From positions 434,001 to 498,000 of the forward strand of contig NZ_JAEQNE010000001.1 in the NCBI RefSeq assembly GCF_016722785.1: a stretch of DNA of 64,000 nt. Direction: 5' to 3'. A model generated the notes under the pieces. That model was given only the letters and a program-made list of their open reading frames with translations, made no database searches and was not told the DNA's origin. The translations under genes and the position numbers were made by a program. The DNA comes from Ramlibacter monticola (GTDB lineage: Bacteria > Pseudomonadota > Gammaproteobacteria > Burkholderiales > Burkholderiaceae_C). Below, one piece after another: positions 37,230 through 46,427 of this stretch (position 1 is its first letter; each line of letters starts with the position of its first letter).

Positions 37230-37319
37230 GGCCGGAATCCTTCATATCCAATGTTGGCTACAAAAACTGTAGCATCGTCGCCGCAGCCTGCACCAGCTGC
37301 GGCTTGATTCCAGGAGGGA

Positions 37320-39227
37320 TCAGACCTTGCTGGCGATGTCTTCCCGGATCCTCTTCGAGAACTCCTCCAGGGACATCACGCCGAGGTCCTTGTTGCCCCG
37401 GGCGCGCACCGCGACGGCACCAGCCGCCTTCTCCTTGTCGCCGACGACGAGGAGATAAGGCGGCTTTTGCAGCGAATGCTCGCGTATTTTATACGTGATC
37501 TTCTCGTTGCGCAGGTCCGTCGCCACCCTAAGCCCTTGATTCCGCAGAGATTTGGCGACTTCATTGACATAATCGGCCTGTTGGTCCGTGATGTTCAGCA
37601 CGACGGCCTGCACCGGCGCCAGCCAGACCGGCAGCGCGCCCGCGTGCTGCTCGATCAAGATGCCGATGAAACGCTCCAGGCTGCCCACGATGGCCCGGTG
37701 CAGCACCACGGGGCGGTGGCGGTTGCCGTCCTCGCCCACGTACTCCGCGTCCAGGCGCGTCGTCAGGTTGAAGTCCACCTGCATCGTGCCGACCTGCCAC
37801 TGCCGGCCGATCGCATCCTTCAACGTGTATTCGATCTTCGGGCCGTAGAAGGCGCCGTCGCCGGGGGAAATCGAGAACTCGCAGCCGCTGCGGCGCAGCG
37901 ACTCCATCAGGGCGTTCTCGGCCTGGTCCCAGAGCTCGTCGGAGCCGATTCGGGCCTCCGGCCGCGTGGCGACCTTGTAGATGATCTCCGTGAAGCCGAA
38001 ATCCCGGTAGACCTTGTGCAGGACGCGCGTGAATTCCTCGCATTCCGGCAGGATGTGGTCTTCCGTGCAGAAGATGTGGCCGTCGTCCTGCGTGAAGCCG
38101 CGCACGCGCATGATGCCGTGCAGGCCGCCGGAGGGCTCGTTGCGGTGGCACTGGCCGAACTCGCCGTAGCGCAGCGGCAGGTCGCGGTAGCTCTTCACCC
38201 CCTGCTTGAAGATCAGGACGTGGCCCGGGCAGTTCATCGGCTTGAGCGCGTACTCGCGCTTCTCCGACTCCGTCGTGAACATGTTCTCGCGGTACTTGTC
38301 CCAGTGGCCCGTCTTCTCCCACAGGGACTTGTCCAGGATCTGCGGGCCCTTGACCTCCAGGTAGCCGTTGTCGCGGTAGACCTGGCGCATGTACTGCTCC
38401 ACGGCCTGCCAGATGGCCCAGCCCTTGGGATGCCAGAACACGACGCCGGGGGCGTGGTCGTCGACGTGGAACAGGTCCAGCTCGCGGCCGAGGCGCCGGT
38501 GGTCGCGCTTCTCGGCTTCCTCCAGCATGTGCAGGTAGTTCTGCAGCTCCTCCTTGCTGGCCCAGGCCGTGCCGTAGACCCGCTGCAACATCTCGTTGCG
38601 GTGGTCGCCGCGCCAGTAGGCACCCGCCACCTTCATGAGCTTGAAGAACTTCAGCTTGCCCGTGGAGGGCACGTGCGGGCCGCGGCACAGGTCCTCGAAG
38701 CCGCCCTCGGCGTACAGCGACACGTCCTCGCCGGCCGGGATGCTGCCGATGATCTCCGCCTTGTACTTCTCGCCCATGCCGAGGAAGTGCTGCACGGCCT
38801 CGTCGCGCGGCAGCACGCGCCGCGTGACCGGCTCGTCCTTCGCGGACAGCTCCTGCATGCGCTTCTCGATGGCCTGCAGATCCTCCGGCGTGAAGGGGCG
38901 CTTGTACGAGAAGTCGTAGTAGAAGCCGTTCTCGATCACCGGGCCGATCGTGACCTGGGCGTCGGGGAACAGCTCCTTGACCGCGTAGGCCAGCAGGTGG
39001 GCCGTCGAGTGGCGGATCACCTCCAGCCCCTCGGGGTCCTTGGACGTGAGGATGGCGACCTGGGCGCCATCGGGGATCGTGAACGTCGTGTCGACGACCT
39101 TGCCGTCGACCTTGCCGGCGAGGGCCGCCTTGGCCAGGCCGGGGCCGATGGAGGCGGCCACGTCGGCGACCGTGACGGGTTGGTCGAACTGGCGCTGCGA
39201 GCCGTCGGGGAGCGTGATCCGGATCAT
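37320..39227 (-). CDS. thrS: Threonyl-tRNA synthetase
   Basis: Charges tRNA-Thr; 635 residues, normal length. Domains: N-terminal TGS (1-62), the editing/SAD domain (about 65-225, [15 protein letters not shown]), class II catalytic core (about 245-535) with motif 2 in [14 protein letters not shown] and motif 3 in [14 protein letters not shown], and the anticodon-binding domain at the end. Zinc ligand Cys lies in MNCPGH. It is the first gene of the translation block and is followed 90 bases later by infC, the order seen in most bacteria. Confidence 0.98.
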   Translation of the reverse strand: MIRITLPDGSQRQFDQPVTVADVAASIGPGLAKAALAGKVDGKVVDTTFTIPDGAQVAILTSKDPEGLEVIRHSTAHLLAYAVKELFPDAQVTIGPVIENGFYYDFSYKRPFTPEDLQAIEKRMQELSAKDEPVTRRVLPRDEAVQHFLGMGEKYKAEIIGSIPAGEDVSLYAEGGFEDLCRGPHVPSTGKLKFFKLMKVAGAYWRGDHRNEMLQRVYGTAWASKEELQNYLHMLEEAEKRDHRRLGRELDLFHVDDHAPGVVFWHPKGWAIWQAVEQYMRQVYRDNGYLEVKGPQILDKSLWEKTGHWDKYRENMFTTESEKREYALKPMNCPGHVLIFKQGVKSYRDLPLRYGEFGQCHRNEPSGGLHGIMRVRGFTQDDGHIFCTEDHILPECEEFTRVLHKVYRDFGFTEIIYKVATRPEARIGSDELWDQAENALMESLRRSGCEFSISPGDGAFYGPKIEYTLKDAIGRQWQVGTMQVDFNLTTRLDAEYVGEDGNRHRPVVLHRAIVGSLERFIGILIEQHAGALPVWLAPVQAVVLNITDQQADYVNEVAKSLRNQGLRVATDLRNEKITYKIREHSLQKPPYLLVVGDKEKAAGAVAVRARGNKDLGVMSLEEFSKRIREDIASKV

Positions 39228-39257
39228 GGTGTGAGTCTTCTGGGCGTTTCGGGCAAC

Positions 39258-39284
39258 AAAAAAGCGCGGGGACGGCCGCGCTTT
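39258..39284 (-). terminator. Terminator of the zinc-ribbon gene, upstream of thrS
   Basis: Arms AAAGCGCGG and CCGCGCTTT with a 6-base loop and an A-run on the left. It separates the small zinc-ribbon gene from thrS on the minus strand. Confidence 0.8.
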
Positions 39285-39416
39285 CGGTTGGGACGATGCA
39301 ACTCTGGTCGCGCGACTACGCCGCCGCTAGCGGGCGGTGGAACCTTCCGGGGTAGTTCGCGGTGTCATAACCAGGGTGCCTTTCTCGCTCTTGTTGCTCG
39401 CTTCGGAAGGGGGATT

Positions 39417-39626
39417 CTACCCCGCCGAGGCCACGAAGCCAGTCCCGGCGCAGCGCGGGCATTCCGTGATCACCGTCTGCTTCTCGACCTCGAAGTGCTC
39501 GTTGATGTTCTCGCTGTCGATGCGCAGCTGTCCGGTGCCGCCGCAATCGGGGCAGCGCTCGCCGCTCAGGTCGCGCAGGTTGAACACGCCCGTCTTGTCC
39601 TCCGTGGGTGATCCTGCCACCGCCAT
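39417..39626 (-). CDS. Small DnaJ-type zinc-ribbon protein
   Basis: A 69-residue protein with two CxxCxGxG motifs (CPDCGGTG and CPRCAGTG) that form a DnaJ-like zinc-binding site, with a short acidic insert between them. The role is unknown; such small proteins may be chaperone-like or redox-sensitive. The ATG at 39626 is very close to AGGAGG, while the GTG at 39620 has ideal spacing, so the true start may be two codons later. The gene is monocistronic, ending at a terminator before thrS. Confidence 0.8.
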   Translation of the reverse strand: MAVAGSPTEDKTGVFNLRDLSGERCPDCGGTGQLRIDSENINEHFEVEKQTVITECPRCAGTGFVASAG

Positions 39627-39827
39627 TCCTCCTCGTTCTTCACCCGACTGTAGCCCTGGCCCGGCGCTGCAGAAACAGGAGCCCCCCGTCCGGCGTGTGC
39701 ACAAGTTGGCAGTTTGCGGCTTCCAGGGCAGCGGGAGCCGGCGGCCGTCGCGCCGCTCGCACAGCGTCTGCGTGAGCGTGAATCCTCGCAGGGACGCCCG
39801 TGGCGCCTGCCCGGAACCGCGCAGAAA

Positions 39828-39852
39828 AAAGCCCGCGCAGGGCGCGGGCTTT
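39828..39852 (-). terminator. Terminator of aceA
   Basis: Arms AAAGCCCGCGC and GCGCGGGCTTT (11 bp) with an AGG loop and six A on the left, giving a U-tract. It lies 28 bases after the aceA stop. Confidence 0.88.
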
Positions 39853-39879
39853 GGGGTCTTCGCCGAATCGGCGGGGGCC

Positions 39880-41223
<1,344 letters not shown>

Positions 41224-41292
41224 GTTCACTCCAGAAAGGTCGGTGGTCGGAATCGGTGCGGTTTCTTTTCGTGCCGCGTTGGAATGAACTTT

Positions 41293-41338
41293 AAGTCTTG
41301 TAGAAGACTTCCGGGGTCTCTTGTGTCTTATACAAGAC
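41293..41338. promoter_or_regulatory. Two matched palindromes upstream of aceA
   Basis: GTCTT-N4-AAGAC occurs twice, at 41295-41308 and 41325-41338, with centres exactly 30 bp apart (about three helical turns). The first extends to AAGTCTT/AAGACTT. This layout suggests a dimeric repressor or activator bound cooperatively in the aceA promoter. The regulator is not identified. Confidence 0.6.
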
Positions 41339-41462
41339 TAAATTTTTTATTCAAACAAATCAATGAGTTGCATCAAACATTTCTCCATACGGAATCTTTT
41401 TTCTTGTATCGAGAAATTTTGCGGCGGCGCACAAACATTGTATTCCGCAATGCGAAACAAAA

Positions 41463-41864
41463 TCAGGCTTTGTGAAAAACGATCCAGTCGCCGTGGCCGA
41501 TCGGCTGCCGATCGCGCACGTGCTGCGGATTGATTTCGTACACGAGGCAGGCGACGCTGCGTCCTCCGACGCCGATGTCGATCTCGCGCTTGAAGTACTC
41601 GCTGTCGGCGCCGGGCACGACCTGCTCGATCTCGTCGAGCACTGCCTCCAGTTCCGGCGCGATGCGGTACACCTCGCCCACCACCGTGACCGCCTCCTCG
41701 CCGCCGAGGGCGAGCCCCGGATACCAGTCCAGGTGGAACAGCACGCCCCGCACCTCGCCCATGCCCACGTACTCGGGCGCGGGCCGCAGGCGGTTGATGT
41801 CGTTGCGGCCGCCGCGGCGCAGCGTGCCGTAGACGAAGACGTGGCGCGGGGGAGCTTCAGGCAT
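41463..41864 (-). CDS. Gamma-glutamylcyclotransferase-like (GGCT/AIG2) protein
   Basis: A 133-residue protein of the GGCT fold: HVFVYGTLRRGG near the N-terminus carries the substrate-binding YGTLR motif, and GVLFHLDWYPGL and VVGEVYRI fit the barrel core; an acidic residue in LDEIEQV is a candidate catalytic Glu. It may cyclise gamma-glutamyl amines or act as a repair enzyme; substrate unknown. ATG 41864 is preferred for giving a compact N-terminus; a longer start at 41891 is possible. It diverges from the EamA gene and is separate from aceA. Confidence 0.8.
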   Translation of the reverse strand: MPEAPPRHVFVYGTLRRGGRNDINRLRPAPEYVGMGEVRGVLFHLDWYPGLALGGEEAVTVVGEVYRIAPELEAVLDEIEQVVPGADSEYFKREIDIGVGGRSVACLVYEINPQHVRDRQPIGHGDWIVFHKA

Positions 41865-41896
41865 GATGCGGCGGTTTTTTCCGGCGCCCATTGTCG

Positions 41897-42814
41897 ATGA
41901 GCTTCGTTCCCAGCCGCCCCCTCGCCTACGCGTGCCTCGCGCTCAGCATGTCGCTGGTGGGCAGCTACGTGGCGCTGTCCAAGCCGCTCGCGGCCGCCAT
42001 CCCCGTGTTCCTGCTGGCGTGGCTGCGCTTCGGCATCGGCGGGCTGGCCATGCTGCACTGGCTGCGCAAGCCCGCCGGCGAGGCGCCGCTGACCCCGCGC
42101 ACGCGGCGGCTGCTGTTCCTCGAGTCCTTCCTCGGCAACTTCCTGTTCTCGCTGTGCATGCTGTGGGGCGTGAGCCTCACCAGCGCGGTGTCCGCCGGCG
42201 TGATCATGGCGGCCATCCCCGCCACCGTCGCACTCCTGAGCCGCGTCTTCCTGCACGAACGGATCTCCGGCCGCACCTGGACGGCCATCGCCTGCGCCGC
42301 GCTGGGCATCGCGCTGCTGGCGTTCGCGAAGCCGGCGCACGAGGCCGCGGCCCGGCCGGGCGAGCTCGCCTGGCTCGGCAACCTGCTGGTGCTGGGCGCC
42401 GTGGTCTGCGAGGCCTCGTACGCGGTCATCGGGAAGGCGCTCACCGGGGTGCTGGGGCCGAAGCGCATCACGGCCCTCATCAACCTCTGGGGTTTCGCGC
42501 TGGTGACGCCCTTCGGCCTCTACACGGCCCTGCACTTCGACTTCGGCGGGGTGGGCACGGGCGCGTGGCTGCTCCTCGTGTTCTACGCGCTGGCCGCCAG
42601 CATCTGGACGGTGTGGCTGTGGATGACGGGCCTGAAGGTGGTGCCGGCGGCGCAGGCCGGCGTGTTCACGGCGATGCTGCCCGTCTCCGCGGCGCTCGTG
42701 GGCGTGTTCGTGCTCGGCGAAGAGCTCGGTGCCATGCAGATGCTGGCCTTCGTCGCCGCGCTCGCGGGCGTGCTGCTCGCGACGCTGCCCGCACGGGGCG
42801 CGTTCGCGCGCTGA
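41897..42814 (+). CDS. EamA-family (DMT) transporter
   Basis: A 305-residue inner-membrane protein with ten hydrophobic segments in two EamA repeats (about 10-145 and 165-297). LSMSLVGSYVALSKPL starts the first repeat and NLLVLGAVVCEASYAVIGKAL the second. Such proteins export metabolites or amino acids; the cargo is unknown. ATG 41897 is used; an in-frame TTG two codons earlier exists. The start lies only 33 bases from the divergent GGCT gene and has no clear Shine-Dalgarno. Confidence 0.88.
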   Translation: MSFVPSRPLAYACLALSMSLVGSYVALSKPLAAAIPVFLLAWLRFGIGGLAMLHWLRKPAGEAPLTPRTRRLLFLESFLGNFLFSLCMLWGVSLTSAVSAGVIMAAIPATVALLSRVFLHERISGRTWTAIACAALGIALLAFAKPAHEAAARPGELAWLGNLLVLGAVVCEASYAVIGKALTGVLGPKRITALINLWGFALVTPFGLYTALHFDFGGVGTGAWLLLVFYALAASIWTVWLWMTGLKVVPAAQAGVFTAMLPVSAALVGVFVLGEELGAMQMLAFVAALAGVLLATLPARGAFAR

Positions 42815-43121
42815 GGCACTCCACGAGGGCCCGCGCGAGCCCTGCTCTCGAGCGAAATTGCGAGTGGCGGCGCGGTGTTGATCACGCTTCTTGCCGCGCT
42901 GCGTGAAGAGCGCGAGGCACTCTCCAGAGGAGAAATCGGCCCGCGAGACCCCTTCTCCAGAGGGAAAACGCGTCGCGCGCGCGGATGAAAAAGCAACATC
43001 TCCCAATGAAAAACCGCGTTTTTCCCTTGGACGCGCCCTCGTTCTCCATTAGCATCCGCACTGCCAGTGAGTGCAGTTTTCGCTGGTACGGCTCAATCAA
43101 CTTCTAGAAGGAATTCCGACG
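42815..43121. other. Intergenic region before the H1/SWIB gene
   Basis: 307 bases without a credible gene. It contains the near-repeat CTCTCCAGAGGAGAAA / TTCTCCAGAGGGAAAA about 40 bases apart and an AT-richer stretch at 42985-43060 that probably holds the promoter of the H1/SWIB gene. No terminator is visible after the EamA gene. Confidence 0.5.
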
Positions 43122-43586
43122 ATGGCAACTGCAAAGAAAGCGACGGCGAAGAAGGCGCCGGCGAAGAAGGCGGCCCCGGCCAAGAAGGCCGCCGCGAAGA
43201 AGGCCCCGGCCGCGAAGAAGGCCGCACCGGCCAAGAAGGCAACTGCGAAGAAGGCCGCTCCCGCCAAGAAGGCGCCGGCGGCGAAGAAGGCGGCCCCGGC
43301 GAAGAAGGCCGTCGCCAAGAAGGCCCCGGCGAAGAAGCGCACCCCGAACGCCGCGTTCATGAAGCCGCTGACGCCCGACGCGTCGCTGGCCGCGGTGGTG
43401 GGCAATGCGCCGCTGCCCCGCACGGAGATCGTCAGCAAGCTGTGGGCCTACATCAAGAAGAACAAGCTGCAGGACGCCGAGAACAAGCGCATGGTCAACG
43501 CCGACGACAAGCTGCGCGTCCTGTTCGGCAAGAACCAGGTGTCGATGTTCGAAATGGCTGGCCTGATCGGCAAGCACGTGAAGTAA
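43122..43586 (+). CDS. Histone H1-like tail fused to a SWIB/MDM2 domain
   Basis: A 154-residue DNA-binding protein. Residues 1-75 are a basic tail of repeated KKA/PAKKA units, like eukaryotic H1 tails and bacterial AlgP/BpH1-type proteins. Residues 76-154 are a SWIB domain (FMKPLTPDASLAAVVG, LPRTEIVSKLWAYIKKNKLQD, NADDKLRVLFG, VSMFEMAGLIGKHV). The tail should bind DNA without sequence preference; the SWIB part may bind another protein. AGAAGGAA precedes the ATG, and a strong terminator follows 23 bases after the stop, so it is monocistronic. Confidence 0.93.
   Translation: MATAKKATAKKAPAKKAAPAKKAAAKKAPAAKKAAPAKKATAKKAAPAKKAPAAKKAAPAKKAVAKKAPAKKRTPNAAFMKPLTPDASLAAVVGNAPLPRTEIVSKLWAYIKKNKLQDAENKRMVNADDKLRVLFGKNQVSMFEMAGLIGKHVK
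43134..43340 (+). repeat. Coding tandem repeat (Lys/Ala-rich)
   Basis: About 200 bases of degenerate repeats with the unit GCCAAGAAGGCC encode the basic tail. Such tracts readily change length by slippage, so the tail length may vary between strains. Confidence 0.8.
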
Positions 43587-43609
43587 GCCGGGCACTGCCT
43601 GCACTTCGA

Positions 43610-43640
43610 AGGGCCGGTCGCACCGGCCCTTTTCCTTTTC
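43610..43640 (+). terminator. Terminator of the H1/SWIB gene
   Basis: Arms AGGGCCGGT and ACCGGCCCT with a CGC loop, followed by TTTCCTTTTC. It lies between the H1/SWIB gene and tldD-like gene, which therefore needs its own promoter or read-through. Confidence 0.85.
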
Positions 43641-43650
43641 TGGAGGCACT

Positions 43651-45105
43651 GTGGAGCAGTTCGAGCGCCTCGTCCGCGCGGCCGCACCGGCCGCGGATGG
43701 CTGGTCCGCCCGCATCGTGCGGGAGCGCAGCGAGCAGCTCGCCGTCCGGCGCGACGTGGCCGAGCCTCCCTGGCGCGAGCACGATACCGGCGCGATGGTG
43801 AGCGTGGCCGAGGCCGGCGGCGTGGGCTACGCGGCCACCAGCGACCTCGGCGAAGCGGGCTTGCGGGCCGCCTTCGGGCGGGCGCAGGCACTGGCCCGCG
43901 CCAGTGCCCGGCACGGCCTCGTGGAGGGGCGCCAGGCCGCGGCGCCGCCCCGTTGCGGCCGCTATGCCTCGTCGGTCGAGAAGCCGGCCTCCGCGCTGGG
44001 CCTGCGCGAGAAGCTGGACCTGCTGCAGTCCGTGTGCGCCAGCGCCGATCTCGGCCCCGCCATCGTGGACCGCACCGTGTCCCTGTGGACCACCCGCACG
44101 GAGCAGCTGTTCGTGACCGGCGACGGCACCCGCATCGAGCAGCAATGGGACTTCGCCGTGCCCTCGATCGAGGTGGTCGCCAGCGAAGGCGGCGAAACCC
44201 AGACGCGCACCTCGGCGGGCCAGTACAACGGCTTCTGCCGCCAGGGCGGGCTGGAAGTGCTGGATGCCGCGGGCTTCCAGGCGCAGGCGCCGCAGGTCGC
44301 GCAGGAGGCGCTGCAACTCGTGCGGGCGCCGAACTGCCCGAGCGGCGAGATGGACCTGCTGCTGATGCCCGACCAGATGATGCTGCAGATCCACGAAAGC
44401 ATCGGTCATCCCCTGGAGCTGGACCGCATCCTCGGCGACGAGCGCAACTTCGCCGGTACCAGCTTCGTCACCCTGGACATGTTCGGGCACTACTGCTGGG
44501 GCAGCGAGCTGCTGAACGTGAGCTTCGCCCCCGACGTGCCGGGCGAATTCGCGAGCTACGCCTTCGACGACGAGGGCGCGCCGGCGCGCCGGGCCTGGAT
44601 CATCCGCGCCGGCATCCTGTTGCGCCCCTTGGGCGGCGAGCTGTCGCAGGCGCGGGCGCGGGCGCTGCGGCCCGATCTCGAAGGCGTGGCGAATTCGCGG
44701 GCGAGCCACTGGAGCCGCGCGCCCATCGACCGCATGGCCAACCTCAACGTGGAGCCCGGCGCCTCCAGCCTCGAGGAGATGATCGCCAGCATCGAGGACG
44801 GCATGCTGATGCGCACCAATGCCTCCTGGAGCATCGACGACTCGCGCAACAAGTTCCAGTTCGGCTGCGAATGGGGGCAGCGCATCCGCCAGGGCCGGCT
44901 GGCCGAAGTCGTGAAGCGGCCGAACTACCGTGGCGTTTCCACCAGCTTCTGGCGTTCGCTCGCGATGGTGGGCGATGCCTCCACCTTCCAGGTGATGGGC
45001 ACGCCCTTCTGCGGCAAGGGCGAGCCGAACCAGGTGATCCGGGTCGGCCACGCCGCGCCGGCCTGCAAGTTCGAGCGGGTGGCGGTCTTCGGGGGCGCGG
45101 CCTGA
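43651..45105 (+). CDS. TldD-like metallopeptidase subunit
   Basis: A 484-residue protein of the TldD/PmbA family. It carries the zinc-binding motif HESIGH (H248, E249, H253) followed by PLELDRILGDE, typical of TldD, the catalytic subunit. The N-terminal part (1-230) is the family fold with the RTSAGQYNGFCR segment. TldD/PmbA heterodimers digest unfolded peptides, for example in maturation of microcin B17 in E. coli. GTG 43651 follows TGGAGG. The stop overlaps the next gene (TGATG). The pair is probably a second, unassigned copy; no precursor peptide gene is visible. Confidence 0.88.
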   Translation: MEQFERLVRAAAPAADGWSARIVRERSEQLAVRRDVAEPPWREHDTGAMVSVAEAGGVGYAATSDLGEAGLRAAFGRAQALARASARHGLVEGRQAAAPPRCGRYASSVEKPASALGLREKLDLLQSVCASADLGPAIVDRTVSLWTTRTEQLFVTGDGTRIEQQWDFAVPSIEVVASEGGETQTRTSAGQYNGFCRQGGLEVLDAAGFQAQAPQVAQEALQLVRAPNCPSGEMDLLLMPDQMMLQIHESIGHPLELDRILGDERNFAGTSFVTLDMFGHYCWGSELLNVSFAPDVPGEFASYAFDDEGAPARRAWIIRAGILLRPLGGELSQARARALRPDLEGVANSRASHWSRAPIDRMANLNVEPGASSLEEMIASIEDGMLMRTNASWSIDDSRNKFQFGCEWGQRIRQGRLAEVVKRPNYRGVSTSFWRSLAMVGDASTFQVMGTPFCGKGEPNQVIRVGHAAPACKFERVAVFGGAA

Positions 45106-46424
45106 TGCGGGCCTGGTTCGAGATGCTCGCCGCTCGCGTCTGCGTGGCGGGTCCCGGGTTGGACCGCGTCTACCTCTACCTCACGGCGGAGGAATCGGAC
45201 TTCGTGCGCTTCAACCACGCGCGGGTGCGCCAGGCCACGCACGTGACGCAGCGCTACGGCTCGGTTTCGGTGGTGGCCGGCGCGCGCCGCGCCAGCGCCA
45301 GCCGCGCGCTGTCCGGGGACCTCGAGGCCGACGCGCTGGCCCTGTGCGCCGAACGCGACCAGCTCGCCACCGAGTTGGCCCTGCTGCCCGACAACCCCTA
45401 CCTCCTGCTGCCCGAGGACGTGTGTTCCACCGAGCGCGAGGCCCCCGGCGCGCTGCCCTCCGCGCAGGAGGTGATCGAGGCCCTGGCCCGCGAGGCCGGT
45501 GGCGGCGATTGCGTCGGCTTCCACGCCGCCGGGCCGGTGGTCCGCGCCTTCGCCGACAGCCGGGGCCAGCGCAACTGGCATCGCGCGGACAGTTTCCAAC
45601 TGGAATGGTGCCTCTGCCGCGAAGGCGACCTGGCGGTGAAGGCCAGGTACGCCGGCACGCACTGGGACGCTGCCGCCTTCGCCGCCCGCATGGCCGCGGC
45701 CCACGCGCGGCTCGCGCTCCTGGGGCGGCCGCGGCGCACGCTGCCCCCGGGGCCTTACCGCGCCCTGTTCAGCCCGGTGGCGGTCGCCGACCTGCTGCAG
45801 ACGCTCGCCTGGGGTGGCTTCGGAGAACGGGGCGTTCGCACCGGGGTCAGCCCGCTGATCCAGCTGCACCGCGGCGAGCGGCAGTTCGATCCGCGGGTGG
45901 CGCTGGCCGAGGCGACGGCGGAGGGACTGGCGCCGGCGTTCCAGGACCACGGCTTCGTCAAGCCGGAACGGGTGCGGCTGGTGCAGGCGGGCCGGGCCGC
46001 GGCCACGCTGGTTTCGCCGCGCACGGCGCGCGAATACGGCGGCACGGCCAACAGCGGGGCCGGCGAGTCGCCCGATGCGCTGGTGATGGCCCCGGGCACC
46101 CTACCCGCCGCCGAGGCCCTGCGCGCGCTCGGGACCGGGGTCTACCTGAGCGACCTGCACTACCTGAACTACAGCGACCGGCAGTCCTGCCGCGTGACCG
46201 GCATGACCCGCTTTGCCTGCCTCTGGGTCGAGGACGGCGAGCCGGTGGCGCCGATCGCCGTGATGCGCTTCGACGACTCGCTGCTGCGGATGTTCGGCCC
46301 AGGGCTGGTGGCGCTGACGGACGAGGCGGAACTGGTGCCGGACAACGCCACGTACGGCGGAAGGAGCCTGCGCAGCGTCCGGGCGCCCGGGGCGCTCGTG
46401 GACGGCTTCGCCTTTACCCTCTAG
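45105..46424 (+). CDS. PmbA/TldE-like non-catalytic partner subunit
   Basis: A 439-residue PmbA/TldD-family protein without the HExxxH motif, as expected for the partner subunit. Recognisable features are the N-terminal VRFNHARVRQATHVTQRYGSVSV strand region and the C-terminal TGVYLSDLHYLNYSDRQSCRVTGMTRFACLWVEDG with LFSPVAVADLL in the middle. It starts at an ATG overlapping the tldD-like stop, so the two are made together. It ends three bases before the convergent TPP-enzyme stop. Confidence 0.85.
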   Translation: MRAWFEMLAARVCVAGPGLDRVYLYLTAEESDFVRFNHARVRQATHVTQRYGSVSVVAGARRASASRALSGDLEADALALCAERDQLATELALLPDNPYLLLPEDVCSTEREAPGALPSAQEVIEALAREAGGGDCVGFHAAGPVVRAFADSRGQRNWHRADSFQLEWCLCREGDLAVKARYAGTHWDAAAFAARMAAAHARLALLGRPRRTLPPGPYRALFSPVAVADLLQTLAWGGFGERGVRTGVSPLIQLHRGERQFDPRVALAEATAEGLAPAFQDHGFVKPERVRLVQAGRAAATLVSPRTAREYGGTANSGAGESPDALVMAPGTLPAAEALRALGTGVYLSDLHYLNYSDRQSCRVTGMTRFACLWVEDGEPVAPIAVMRFDDSLLRMFGPGLVALTDEAELVPDNATYGGRSLRSVRAPGALVDGFAFTL

Positions 46425-46427
46425 CGC

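Noticed and set aside
43134..43340. CRISPR-like or mobile tandem repeat
   Set aside because: The repeats encode the Lys/Ala tail in frame, with no unique spacers and no cas genes.
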